Source: Pseudomonadota bacterium
Lineage (GTDB): Bacteria > Bdellovibrionota_C > UBA2361 > OMII01
Length of the DNA stretch: 41,452 nucleotides
Assembly: GCA_900299035.1 (NCBI GenBank)
Contig: OMIG01000235.1
Location: 1-41,452, forward strand
Direction of reading: 5' to 3'
Positions 1 to 9,037 of the stretch are shown here, piece by piece (position 1 is the first letter of the stretch; every line of letters starts with the position of its first letter). The notes beneath the pieces were generated by a model. That model was given only the letters and a program-made list of their open reading frames with translations, did no database searches and was not told where the DNA came from. The translations under genes were made by a program, and so were the position numbers.

Positions 1-66
1 ATACGGCGACCACCGAGATCTACACAAGGAGTATCGTCGGCAGCGTCAGATGTGTATAAGAGACAG
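1..66 (+). other. Illumina/Nextera sequencing adapter left on the contig end
   Basis: Bases 1-25 match the Illumina P5 oligonucleotide lacking its first four bases, 26-33 (AAGGAGTA) look like an i5 index, 34-47 are the Nextera read-1 overhang, and 48-66 are the Tn5 mosaic end AGATGTGTATAAGAGACAG. This is library construct, not genome. The track's ORF start at base 50 lies inside the mosaic end, so it is an artefact. Genomic sequence starts at base 67. Confidence 0.98.
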
Positions 67-1501
67 CATACGAGTAGGCCTTGTCACGTACCATCCCACA
101 CAGGAGCCGACCACCAACGTCACATCAGCGGTCGTGCGAGCGAGCGGCGTGGCCTTTACGACCTTCGCGGGAGTAAAGGCTGCCAGCTCGTGCATCGCGC
201 AGGCGCTCAGTGAGTGCCTCCCGAAAGGACAGCAGATTGGTTACATGCTGACTGCCCGCCGGCAGGGCGGAAACAACACCGACGCTGACTGGTGTGTTGG
301 GAATATCGTTCGCCAGTGGGGCGTGAATCCGTTTGCTAGTCATGGCGCGGCGAACCTTTTCGGCGCCCCGACCGACTGGTGGCAAGGGTTCGCGTACGTG
401 TCCCGCCACACCTCTCAAGGCTGCGGCCCGGCCCCAGCAGAGCTGATTGCTCTCAAGGAGGAGCTCCAGTGTAACCCTCAGGACTTGCGGGTAGTCGTGT
501 TTTCATCGCCGGTGTCGCTCCTCTGGTCGGGGGATGTGGACATAGACTCCGTTCTCTCGTTTTCTTCGTTCCCGCTGAGCGGCAAAGACGAAGGCAAGGT
601 GTTCCAATGGCGCGCCTCCGGCATGACGCCGCTGGTTGTGTACGACTCCACCGGCCTAGGCGAGATTAAGGACGCCACGCAGCTCTTCGGCAACCACACC
701 TTCGGCAAGGAGTGGAATAACGGCTACGAGGCGCTCGCCTCTCTAGACATAGACAAGAGTGGCTGGCTTGAGGGAGAAGAGCTAAACGCGGTCGCTCTCT
801 GGTTTGACTTCAACCAAGACGGAGTGAGCCAGAAGGGAGAGGTGAAGCGGCTCTCAGACGCGGGCGTGCACGCCATTGGAGTCAAGGGCGACAGCGTTGA
901 CGAGAAGACCAAGAACATCTTCGCCTCGCAGGGCTTCAAGCGGACAGTAGACGGCAAAGAGATCGTAGGGCGCTCAGTAGACTGGTTCGGGGGCGACGTC
1001 GAGGGGGCATCCCCAGACTCTCTCCGCACGAGGGAACAGCAGCCAGCGAAGGACGCAGCTGCGCAGGCGGCGGTTAAGCAAGAGGCTTCCGGAGAGGTTG
1101 AAAAGATCGACCTCCGCACGACCGTGAGCGGCGTATGGGAGTGGCACATGACAGACGACAAAGCGCTCCTGCCAGAGCAGCAGCCAGGAGGGTTTCTCGC
1201 CTTCACGCAGGACGGCAGCGGCCTGCGCGGCCAGAGCGTCTCAACGGAGAGCTTCCTGCCGAACATGTACCAGATCGACGAGAAGGTTACCTCGATCCCC
1301 GTCTCCGGCCGTTTCGGCCCAGAAGGGGTAACGTTCGAGATCAAGGGCGAGAAGGGCAAGACTGTTGCGCTCTCAAGCGCCAAGCTCTCCTCTGATGGCA
1401 TGACGCTCACCGGCACCACGACAGAGGAAGCTCCGATCGAGGGAGGCACCGCAAAGGTGACCTTCTCGTGGGAAGCGCGCCGGCTCATCCGAGCAGAGTA
1501 A
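67..1501 (+). CDS. EF-hand-containing protein, 5'-truncated by the contig end
   Basis: Open frame entering from the contig edge; the true start is missing and the ATG at base 50 belongs to the adapter. About 478 genomic codons remain. The central part has an FGNHTFGKEW segment, then two EF-hand-like calcium loops: DIDKSGWLEGEE and DFNQDGVSQKGE. This arrangement (FGxHT, one loop, an LWxDxNxDG loop, then a GVHAIGV-type strand) is familiar from large exported bacterial proteins in which it follows repeats or haemolysin-type modules. An Ala/Glu-rich linker (EQQPAKDAAAQAAVK) follows, then a beta-rich tail with an LTGTTTEE segment. No catalytic motif is visible. The protein faces uvrA tail to tail with 7 bp between stops. 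Calcium binding is inferred from the loops; cell location cannot be judged because the N-terminus is lost. Confidence 0.8.
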
Positions 1502-1508
1502 CAGCCCG

Positions 1509-4500
1509 CTACCCAGAAATGCTTGCGGGTTGCGGCTCAGCGCTGTCGTGAGCGCGGTAGCTCTGTGAGCTGCGGCGGCGTTCGCGCAAGACCGATGCCC
1601 AAGGAGTCTTGGCCCGCGCGAGCTCGCTTGGCGCGCCTTCGAAGATAACCTTGCCGCCTAGCTCTCCTGGCCCTGGCCCTAGCTCAACCACCCAGTCAGA
1701 CTGAGCGATCGTGTCAGCGTCGTGCTCTATCACAAACACCGAGTGGCCCTGGTCGACCAGGCCGTGGAGCCCCTTGAGGAGCAGCGACACGTCGAGCCGG
1801 TGGAGGCCTGTCGTCGGCTCGTCGAGGATGTAGAGCGTGTGTCCCTTGCGCGAGAGGTGCAGCTCTGAGACGAGCTTGAGACGCTGGCTCTCGCCGCCGG
1901 AGAGCGTCGACGAGGGCTGCCCGAGCGTTAGGTACCCAAGGCCCAGGTCACAGGCGAGCTTGCACACCTGGTGGATCTTCTTGTGGTTGACGAAGAACGT
2001 CCGGGCCTGCTCGAAGGTGAGCTGGAGAGTCTCGCTGATCGAGGTGTCCTTGAAGCGCACCGTGTCAGCCTCAGGCGTGAAGCGGCTGCCGAGGCAGCTC
2101 TCGCACATTACCTTCGCCTCTGCGAGGAAGCTCATCTCAAGCGTTATCTCTCCCTGGCCCTTGCAGGTCGGGCAGCGCCCCTTGCCGGTGTTGTGCGAGA
2201 AGAAGCTCGGGCCCCACCCGCGTGACTTGGCCTCAAGCATGCCGGCGAACACCTTGCGGATCTCATCCCAGATTCCTAGGTACGAGGCAGGAGTCGAGCG
2301 CGAGGTCTTCCCGATCGGCTGCTGGTCGACCACTAGGAAGCGCTCGATCTCAAGCGAGCTCTCGACGGTGCCGGTTGAGCCCTTGAAGATCTTCTTTGAG
2401 GCCCCGGACGAGGAGAGAGCCTCTGCGATTACGCCGTGCACGAGCGAGCTCTTGCCGGAGCCAGACACGCCGGCAACGGTGACGAGGCTCTTGAGGGGCA
2501 GCGTCACGGAGAGCTTGCGCAAGTTGTTGACGGAGGCGTTGAGCACGCGCAGGGATCCGCCAGATCGAAGCTCGCCTTCCCCTCGCAGCGCGAGCGGCAT
2601 CGCCAGCGCCCGGCCAGTCGCAGAGCGCGGCGCAGCGATTGCGCCCTCGACGGGCCCCTGGAACACGACCTCTCCGCCGTGCGTGCCAGCGCCGGGGCCG
2701 ACGTCGATCACGTGCTCAGCGGCGAGGATGTTGTCGATCTCGTGCTCTATCTGGATGACAGTGTTGCCGCGCTCCTTGAGCTGGGCGAGCTGAGAGAGGA
2801 GACGCTTGTTGTCGTCTGGGTGGAGCCCCGCGCTCGGCTCGTCGAAGACGTACGTGACGCCGCACAGCGGGGAGCCCATGGCGGTGCCGAGCCTGAGGCG
2901 CTGGAGCTCGCCGTTTGAGAGCGTGGCGCACTCTCGATTGAGGGCGATGTGGTCGAGCCCGAGGCTTGAGAGGGTCTTGAGCTTGCCGTCAAGCTCTCGC
3001 ACGATCGGCTCAACGATCTCCTTGGCGGAGGAGTCCTTGGAGAGCCGCACGAGGAGCGCGTGGAGCTTGGGTGCTGTGAGCATCGAGAGCTCGTGGATGT
3101 TCTGGTCGAAGAGCCGGATGTTTCGCCCGATCTCGTTGATGCGCGCGCCGCCGCACTCGGGGCAGGGCTTGTTCTTGAGGCTGCCGTAGCCGTCGCACTT
3201 CTTGCAGCGCCCGCGGCGGGAGTTAAACGAGAGGTCTTCTGGGTCCGGCTTGAAGAAGCCGCGCTGGCAGATGCGGCAGGTGCGCTCGGAGCTAAAGACG
3301 CGCTCGCTCGATCCGCTCAACACCACGACTGTGCCGCCGCCGATGGCGAGCGCTTGCTTGACTCCTTCGGCGATCAGGTCGGCAGGCATGCGGCCTGCGT
3401 TGAAGCTCGCCGTGATGAAGTCGATTGAGTGCACGGTGCTCTTCTTGAGCCCCTCCTCAACGAAGCGAGAGGGCGGAGCGACCGCGCCGTCGACCCGCAC
3501 CTCGCTCACCTCGGTGTCGATGGCGCGCTGGAAGACCGCCTTGTGGTTGCCCTTCTTCTGGTTGATGACGGGCGCAAGGAGCCGCACCGAGCCTGAGTAG
3601 TTCTGCTTGATGGAGGCGGCGATCTGTTCGGCTGAGAGCGGAGAGATCGACTCGGCTGGGTGGTCGGGGCAGAACTGCACGCCGACCTTGGCGTACAGGA
3701 GCCGCAGGAAGTTGTAGACCTCGCTCATCGTCGCGACAGTCGAGAGAGATGAGGGCTGGAAGGTGTGCTGGTAGACGCAGATCGTCGGCTGGATGTTGCG
3801 GATGTCGTCGATCGCCGGCTTCTTGAGCTCCTTGATGAACTGCCGCGCGTAGGGCGACAGGCAGTCGAGGTAGCGCCGCTGTCCCTCGGCGTACAGGATG
3901 TCTTTGGCGATAGTTGACTTGCCTGAGCCAGAGACGCCGGTGATGGTGATGAGCGAGTTGAGCGGCACTGAGAGCGAGACGTTCTTTAGGTTGTGCTCGC
4001 GGGCGCCGACGATCTCAATGGCCGTGGGCAGGGGCTTCGCTGCTCGGCCCTTGCGCTTCTCGGCTGCCTGCGGCTTTCGCCCCTTGGCTGGCCCGTACTG
4101 GGCGACGAACTCTGCCAGGTACCTTGCAGTGAGGCTGACGCTTGGGGTTGAGACAAGCTCCTGCGGCGTGCCCTGTGCCACGACCTCGCCGCCCTTGAAG
4201 CCGCCTTCGGGCCCGAGGTCAACGATCCAGTCCGCCGCAGCAACCAGCCGCAGGTTGTGCTCAACGCACAGGATCGAGTGGCCTGAGTCGCGCAGGAAAG
4301 CGAACAGCTCGATGAGACGCTCGACGTCGCGCACGTGCAGCCCGGTCGTGGGCTCGTCGAAGAGGAAGAGCGATCTTCCCCTGGCGCCCTCTACGATGTG
4401 CGGCACGAGTTTTAGCCGCTGCGCTTCGCCGCCCGAGAGCTCGCTCAGCGGGTGCCCGAGCGTGATGTGCCCGAGGCCAAGCTGCTTTAAGACCCTGCAC

Positions 4501-6905
4501 ACGCTAGCGATGAGAAGCTCTGCCTGGAAGAACTCGGCGCAGGCGTCGACGCTCATCGAGAGGATCTCGTGGACGTTCTTCCCCTTGTAGGTGACTTCAA
4601 GAACTGGCGCCTGGAAGCGCATCCCGAGGCAGGACTCGCACTCGATGAAGACGTCGCTCAGGAACTGCATGTCCTCGCGGATGAACCCGGCCCCCTCGCA
4701 CGCTGGGCAGCGTCCGGCGTTGACGTTGAAGGAGAACGAAGAGCGCGAGAGGCCGCGCGCCTTGGCGGCTTCGGTGCCAGCCAAGAGGTCGCGCACCCGG
4801 TCCCAGACCTTGGTGTACGTTGCGATGTTTGCCCGCGGGGTCTTTGAGAGCGGCGACTGGTCAACGAGCAGCACGTTGCTGACGTGCTCAAAGCCTGACA
4901 CCTGCGCATCAACGGTGGCCTCGCCTGGCACAACGCCCTTGTGCAGCTCCCACGAGGCTTCAATCACCTCGGTCAGCAGCGAGCTCTTACCGCTGCCGGA
5001 GACGCCGGTGAGGCACACGAAGGCGTTGAGCGGGATGTCGAGCGAGATGGACTTTAGGTTCCTGTTCTTGGCGTGCCTGACGGAAAGCGTCTTGTCGAAG
5101 CTCGGCCGCAACGCCGACGGAAAGAACGGCGCCATGCGAACGCCCTGCCAGCCCTCGCGCGGCCCGAAGTAGGTAACTTCGCCGCCGCGCTCGCCAGCCT
5201 CGGGGCCAAGCTCAAGGATCGAGTCAGCGGCGCTTAGGCAGTCAGGGTCGTGCTCGACGACGGTCAGCGAGTTGCCGCGGCTGCTCAAGTCGCGCAGCGC
5301 CTTGACCAGCTCCTCGGTGTCACGAGCGTGCAGTCCGACAGAGGGCTCGTCGAGCACGAAGTGAGTCGAGATGAGGTTGCTGCCGAGCGCAGAGACGAGG
5401 TTCACGCGCTGGGTTTCGCCGCCAGAGAGGGTGCGCGACTGCCGGTCGAGCGTGAGGTACGGGAGGCCCAGGGCGAGCAGGTAGCGCAGCCTGCCGATGA
5501 TACCCTTGAAGACGTCGGCGAGCTGGCGCGGGAGCTTCTTGCTGGCCTTGAGCGACTCTTCGAGCGCCACGAACCAGGCGTAGAGGTCTTCAAGCGGGAG
5601 GCTTGCGATCTGGGCGATGCTCTGGCCCTGGATGCGGTAGGCGAGGGCGTCAGCCTTGAGGCGCGACCCGTTGCACTGCGGACAGTCGACCTGGCCGCGG
5701 TAGCGGGCGAGGAACACGCGCACGTGCATCTTGTACTTCTTGCGCTCGAGCCACTTAAACCAGGGGTAGATGCCGACGAACGCGCGCGACTTGTGGCTGA
5801 AGATGAGGTCCTGCTGCTCTTTCGACAGAGAACCCCACGGCTTTGAGGTCGGGATCCCCTGCGCCTTGCAGAACTTTAAGAGCTCGCGGTGCTCCCACGA
5901 CGCGGCGTTGCCGCGCCAGCACTCAACAGCGTGGCCCTCAATCGACTTTGAGTGGTCCGGCACGCAGCGGTGCGGGTCAACCACCAGGATCTTTCCGAAG
6001 CCGTTGCACTCGGGGCAGGCGCCTATCGGGTGGTTGTACGAGAAGAGCGCTGGGCGCGGCCGTTCGACCGACACCTCGCCGTCGCCGCAGTGGTAGGAGC
6101 TCTTGAAGGTGTGGGTTTCAAAGCCGCGCTCCACGGGCACCTCGCCGCGGTAGACGGAGTGGCGAGCCAGGGGGCGCAGCAGCTTCGCGCGCAGCTCCAC
6201 GACGAAAACGGTTCCGGAGCCGAGTGAGAAGCACTGCTCGAGCGAGTCCTGCACCTGCTTCTTGCTGAAGCCCTGCTGGCGGCAGCGGTCAATCGCCACG
6301 ACCACCTCCTTGGTCTTCTTGGGAGGGGGAGAGTCCTCGAAGCTCTCAAGCGAGGCAGACCGTTGGTCGAAGTAGCGCGAGTACCCGAGCGTCTGCAGCC
6401 GGTCGAGCAGCTCTGGAGAGTTCTTGCTCTTTACGCCGAGCACGAAGGTCGCGTCGGGCTTAGCCTCGCACCAGCGCTCCAGGAGCGAGGCGAGCGACGA
6501 GGGGTCCCAGCGCGACAGCTCAAGCCCGCAGGTCGAGCAGACGGGCACCGCTACGTTGCTCCAGATGATCTTGAGGAAGTCGTTAATGTCGGTCATCGAG
6601 CCGACGGTGGAGCGCGAGTTTAAGATCCTCGTCCGCTGCTGAATGGCGATCGCCGGACGGACGTTTTCAATCAGGTCCACGCGCGGACGCTTCACCTTGT
6701 CGAAGAACTGCCGGGTGTAGGGCGAGAACGTCTCGATGTAGCGGCGCTGTCCCTCGGCGTAGATGGTGTCGAAGGCGAGCGAGGACTTGCCCGAGCCAGA
6801 GAGCCCAGTGATTGCGACAAAGGAGTCGTGCGGGATCTCAAGGACTAAGTCCTTGAGGTTGTTCTCGCGGGCCTTCGTGATGGAGAGGGCGTTGTGCTGC
6901 GGCAT
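1509..6905 (-). CDS. uvrA: Double-length (tandem-fused) UvrA excinuclease ATPase subunit
   Basis: UvrA is the damage-recognising ATPase of nucleotide excision repair and loads UvrB on DNA. A normal UvrA has about 940 residues and two ABC ATPase modules; this one has 1798 residues and four. Copy 1 spans about 1-950 and copy 2 about 957-1798, the latter beginning with the classic GAREHNLKNV. Four Walker A motifs (GLSGSGKSS, GVSGSGKSS, GVSGSGKST, GVSGSGKSS), four Walker B/D-loop motifs (such as FDEPTTGLH) and four signatures are present: LSGGETQR, LSGGEAQR, a variant LSNGELQR, and LSGGESQR. Paired CxxC zinc fingers are seen (CPACEGAG/CESCLG; CPTCKGQG/CESCLG; CRIC/CKKC). The insertion-domain finger of copy 1 has only one Cys in its first half (YHCGDGE). 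I start at ATG 6905 (MPQHNALSI), which matches UvrA N-termini; the track's 6935 start is a TTG with no ribosome-binding site. Fused UvrAs are known, for example in Chlamydia. Confidence 0.95.
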   Translation of the reverse strand: MPQHNALSITKARENNLKDLVLEIPHDSFVAITGLSGSGKSSLAFDTIYAEGQRRYIETFSPYTRQFFDKVKRPRVDLIENVRPAIAIQQRTRILNSRSTVGSMTDINDFLKIIWSNVAVPVCSTCGLELSRWDPSSLASLLERWCEAKPDATFVLGVKSKNSPELLDRLQTLGYSRYFDQRSASLESFEDSPPPKKTKEVVVAIDRCRQQGFSKKQVQDSLEQCFSLGSGTVFVVELRAKLLRPLARHSVYRGEVPVERGFETHTFKSSYHCGDGEVSVERPRPALFSYNHPIGACPECNGFGKILVVDPHRCVPDHSKSIEGHAVECWRGNAASWEHRELLKFCKAQGIPTSKPWGSLSKEQQDLIFSHKSRAFVGIYPWFKWLERKKYKMHVRVFLARYRGQVDCPQCNGSRLKADALAYRIQGQSIAQIASLPLEDLYAWFVALEESLKASKKLPRQLADVFKGIIGRLRYLLALGLPYLTLDRQSRTLSGGETQRVNLVSALGSNLISTHFVLDEPSVGLHARDTEELVKALRDLSSRGNSLTVVEHDPDCLSAADSILELGPEAGERGGEVTYFGPREGWQGVRMAPFFPSALRPSFDKTLSVRHAKNRNLKSISLDIPLNAFVCLTGVSGSGKSSLLTEVIEASWELHKGVVPGEATVDAQVSGFEHVSNVLLVDQSPLSKTPRANIATYTKVWDRVRDLLAGTEAAKARGLSRSSFSFNVNAGRCPACEGAGFIREDMQFLSDVFIECESCLGMRFQAPVLEVTYKGKNVHEILSMSVDACAEFFQAELLIASVCRVLKQLGLGHITLGHPLSELSGGEAQRLKLVPHIVEGARGRSLFLFDEPTTGLHVRDVERLIELFAFLRDSGHSILCVEHNLRLVAAADWIVDLGPEGGFKGGEVVAQGTPQELVSTPSVSLTARYLAEFVAQYGPAKGRKPQAAEKRKGRAAKPLPTAIEIVGAREHNLKNVSLSVPLNSLITITGVSGSGKSTIAKDILYAEGQRRYLDCLSPYARQFIKELKKPAIDDIRNIQPTICVYQHTFQPSSLSTVATMSEVYNFLRLLYAKVGVQFCPDHPAESISPLSAEQIAASIKQNYSGSVRLLAPVINQKKGNHKAVFQRAIDTEVSEVRVDGAVAPPSRFVEEGLKKSTVHSIDFITASFNAGRMPADLIAEGVKQALAIGGGTVVVLSGSSERVFSSERTCRICQRGFFKPDPEDLSFNSRRGRCKKCDGYGSLKNKPCPECGGARINEIGRNIRLFDQNIHELSMLTAPKLHALLVRLSKDSSAKEIVEPIVRELDGKLKTLSSLGLDHIALNRECATLSNGELQRLRLGTAMGSPLCGVTYVFDEPSAGLHPDDNKRLLSQLAQLKERGNTVIQIEHEIDNILAAEHVIDVGPGAGTHGGEVVFQGPVEGAIAAPRSATGRALAMPLALRGEGELRSGGSLRVLNASVNNLRKLSVTLPLKSLVTVAGVSGSGKSSLVHGVIAEALSSSGASKKIFKGSTGTVESSLEIERFLVVDQQPIGKTSRSTPASYLGIWDEIRKVFAGMLEAKSRGWGPSFFSHNTGKGRCPTCKGQGEITLEMSFLAEAKVMCESCLGSRFTPEADTVRFKDTSISETLQLTFEQARTFFVNHKKIHQVCKLACDLGLGYLTLGQPSSTLSGGESQRLKLVSELHLSRKGHTLYILDEPTTGLHRLDVSLLLKGLHGLVDQGHSVFVIEHDADTIAQSDWVVELGPGPGELGGKVIFEGAPSELARAKTPWASVLRERRRSSQSYRAHDSAEPQPASISG

Positions 6906-7097
6906 GAGACAACCAGTGTACCAAGTTGACGGCAAAATTACAGTTCAGGAAGGCGCTGGAGAGAAACATTCAAGAGCGTGCGGGAGTCGGACGCAGGCGA
7001 GCAGGGGCTTTGCCTCCAAGCACCCTACCAAGCTGGGGCTCTCAGGGGGTACAGTGGCGACACTTTGTGAGGGACGACGTCCATATATAACAACAGC

Positions 7098-8351
7098 ATG
7101 CGGCTCCCCAGACTTGGCTCGACAGTAGCCCACACCTTCGCCTCTTTGTGCCGGGCAGCGCTCGCCCTGGCAGCGACGCTATGCGCAGCCGAAGCGCAGC
7201 AGCCTCAGCCGTGCTCAATCGTCGAGGCGAAGCTCAAGGAGGTGCTCGACGTGCGGGGGCTCGCTTCGCTGCGGGAGATACCGTGCGTGCCAGAAGGGAA
7301 GGCGCAGGTGGAGCAGTTCCTGCGCGAGACCGTGAAGAAGAAGCTCCCCCCGCAGAAGCTTGAGCACGAGGAGGTCGTGTACCGAGCCGTCGGCGTGGTC
7401 CCAGACGACTACGACTACCCCGAGGGGCTGCTGGCGCTCTACGTGAGCCAGATCGGCGGCTACTACGACCCAGAAGAGAAGCGCTTCATCATGGCTGACT
7501 GGATGCCAGCTTTCGCGCAAGGCCCAATAGCGAGGCACGAGCTCACCCATGCGCTGCAAGATCAGCACTACAACCTCGCCCAGTTCATCGACCCCTCGAT
7601 GGAGAACGGAGACGAGCTGCTGGCGCACTCAAGCCTGATTGAGGGCGACGCAACAGCGGTGATGCTCGACATCGAGCGCCGCGTGAAGGGCATGAGGCCG
7701 CTTGCGAGCGAGGCGAGCGTCAAGCCCTACGTCGAAGAGCAGGGACAAGCGCTCGCAGGCGCGGGGCAGCTCCACGACACTCCTCCAGCGCTCAAGGCGC
7801 TGGTGCTCTTTCCGTACTCAGACGGCCTGCGCTTCGTGCACGAGCTGCTCAAGCGGGGAGGCTACGCGGAGGTCGACCGGGCGTTTAAGTCGCCGCCCCG
7901 TTCCAGCCGTGAGATCCTGCACGAACGGGACTACGTCGACCGCAGGTTCGTGCTCGCCATTCCGGCAGCAGCAGAGCTGCTCGGGGCTCCGTCGGGCACA
8001 GCGCCGGCGTACACAGACACGCTGGGCGAGGTCGTGATCAGGTCTATTCTGGAAGCTGGCGGAGCCTCACGAAGCGAAGCCGCGCAGGCCGCGCAGGGCT
8101 GGGTGGGCGACCGCGTTGGGCTATTCCCACAAGGCAACGGCTCGTGGGTTGTCTCGTGGACCACAGCCTGGGAGAGCCAGAACGACGCGCGAGAGTTTGC
8201 GCTCGCGTACCGCAAGCTCATCTCCTCGCGCTACGGCGCCTCGGTCGGAGCAGCGCGCACGCAGCTCTCGCCCTCCAAGGCTGTAGAGCTGCGGGTGGAA
8301 GGCACCCGCGTCTCGCTCGTCTTTAGCATACAGCCTGCCGCTCCGCGTTGA
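7098..8351 (+). CDS. Secreted HExxH zinc metallopeptidase-like protein
   Basis: The N-terminus is a good Sec signal peptide: basic MRLPRLG start, hydrophobic ALALAATL core and an AEA cleavage-like site near residue 33. The mature part carries HELTHALQD (His147, Glu148, His151) and, about 31 residues later, EGDA (Glu182), which fits a gluzincin-type third zinc ligand. This predicts an exported zinc protease of about 380 residues; I cannot name its family. Upstream there is no clear Shine-Dalgarno. A TATATA box lies 8 bases before the ATG, so a leaderless or very short-leader transcript is possible. It is divergent from uvrA across 192 bp. Its last 29 bases overlap the 3' end of the convergent gene 8323-8958. 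The catalytic ligands are read directly; substrate and role are unknown. Confidence 0.8.
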   Translation: MRLPRLGSTVAHTFASLCRAALALAATLCAAEAQQPQPCSIVEAKLKEVLDVRGLASLREIPCVPEGKAQVEQFLRETVKKKLPPQKLEHEEVVYRAVGVVPDDYDYPEGLLALYVSQIGGYYDPEEKRFIMADWMPAFAQGPIARHELTHALQDQHYNLAQFIDPSMENGDELLAHSSLIEGDATAVMLDIERRVKGMRPLASEASVKPYVEEQGQALAGAGQLHDTPPALKALVLFPYSDGLRFVHELLKRGGYAEVDRAFKSPPRSSREILHERDYVDRRFVLAIPAAAELLGAPSGTAPAYTDTLGEVVIRSILEAGGASRSEAAQAAQGWVGDRVGLFPQGNGSWVVSWTTAWESQNDAREFALAYRKLISSRYGASVGAARTQLSPSKAVELRVEGTRVSLVFSIQPAAPR

Positions 8352-8958
8352 CGTACAGGAAGCTCCCGAGCATCGGCACGCACCCCTTAACTGGCGTCGG
8401 CGACTGGTACACCAGGCTCAGCATCATGATGTTCTTCGGGTCGAGCACCGGCATCTCAAGCCCCGGCTCGAGCACGTCGATCGGCTCAAAGTGCGACAGC
8501 TGCGCTTCTCCGCTGTTTGAGAGCACGTAGCTCAGGGCGATCTTGAGCAGCGACTCCCGCGGCCCGAGGCGCCCGCACAGCTCGTCGTTGTAGCGGTAGC
8601 CCAGCTTGCGCTCAAACTCGTTGAACGCAAACTCGTCCAGGATGCACTCGCCGTAGGGCTTAAAGCCCTTGATGAAGTCGTCGATCGGCTGCACGTCTGA
8701 GAAACGCTTTCGCAGGTCGGCGAGCGGGTACGCCAGCTCCGCAACGAGTCCGTCTCCGTCTTCTACGAGCAGGCACATGCAGTCCACCTTCCCGGTCACC
8801 GAGTCGACACCGCGGGCAAACGTGAGGGTCCCCGACTGCTGCAGGAACCAGTGGCTAATGAAGGCCTCGATGTCGTCGGTCTGGTCAACGATTGACTGCA
8901 CCGAGCTGTTGCGCGCGGAGTTGTCCGGGTCTTGGAAGTTAATCTCTAGTGGCTTCAT
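8323..8958 (-). CDS. Hypothetical protein, about 211 residues
   Basis: I do not recognise this protein. It is soluble, with no signal peptide or membrane segment, acidic overall, and starts MKPLEINFQDPDNSARN. It contains a conserved-looking core (VDCMCLLVEDGDGLVAELAYPL) and the C-terminal segment PVLDPKNIMML. ATG 8958 is chosen because GGAGG lies 4 bases upstream; the track's start one codon earlier is a GTG too close to that site. It is the last of a minus-strand run, 79 bp downstream of the SRPBCC-epimerase gene. Its 3' end overlaps the convergent metallopeptidase by 29 bp. Codon use resembles the neighbours. Confidence 0.7.
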   Translation of the reverse strand: MKPLEINFQDPDNSARNSSVQSIVDQTDDIEAFISHWFLQQSGTLTFARGVDSVTGKVDCMCLLVEDGDGLVAELAYPLADLRKRFSDVQPIDDFIKGFKPYGECILDEFAFNEFERKLGYRYNDELCGRLGPRESLLKIALSYVLSNSGEAQLSHFEPIDVLEPGLEMPVLDPKNIMMLSLVYQSPTPVKGCVPMLGSFLYVNAERQAVC

Positions 8959-9037
8959 CACGCCTCCCTAAAAGTATGGTTACAGGGGGGTGTTCGGTGA
9001 TGGCCAGCGAGAAGTTGCTTGCTCCTTGCGGAGGGGC

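Noticed and set aside
50-66. ATG start of the first ORF
   Set aside because: It lies inside the Tn5 mosaic end of the adapter; the genomic reading frame enters from the contig edge.
724-1488. 254-codon minus-strand ORF
   Set aside because: Shadow of the EF-hand gene; low-complexity Ser/Pro/Arg composition and no domain signal.
1502-1535. Terminator between the EF-hand gene and uvrA
   Set aside because: A weak CCCGC/GCGGG pair exists, but the gap is only 7 bp and no T-run follows.
1837-4590. Long plus-strand ORFs (318, 230 codons) opposite uvrA
   Set aside because: Antisense shadows in a GC-rich gene; the minus strand has continuous UvrA homology.
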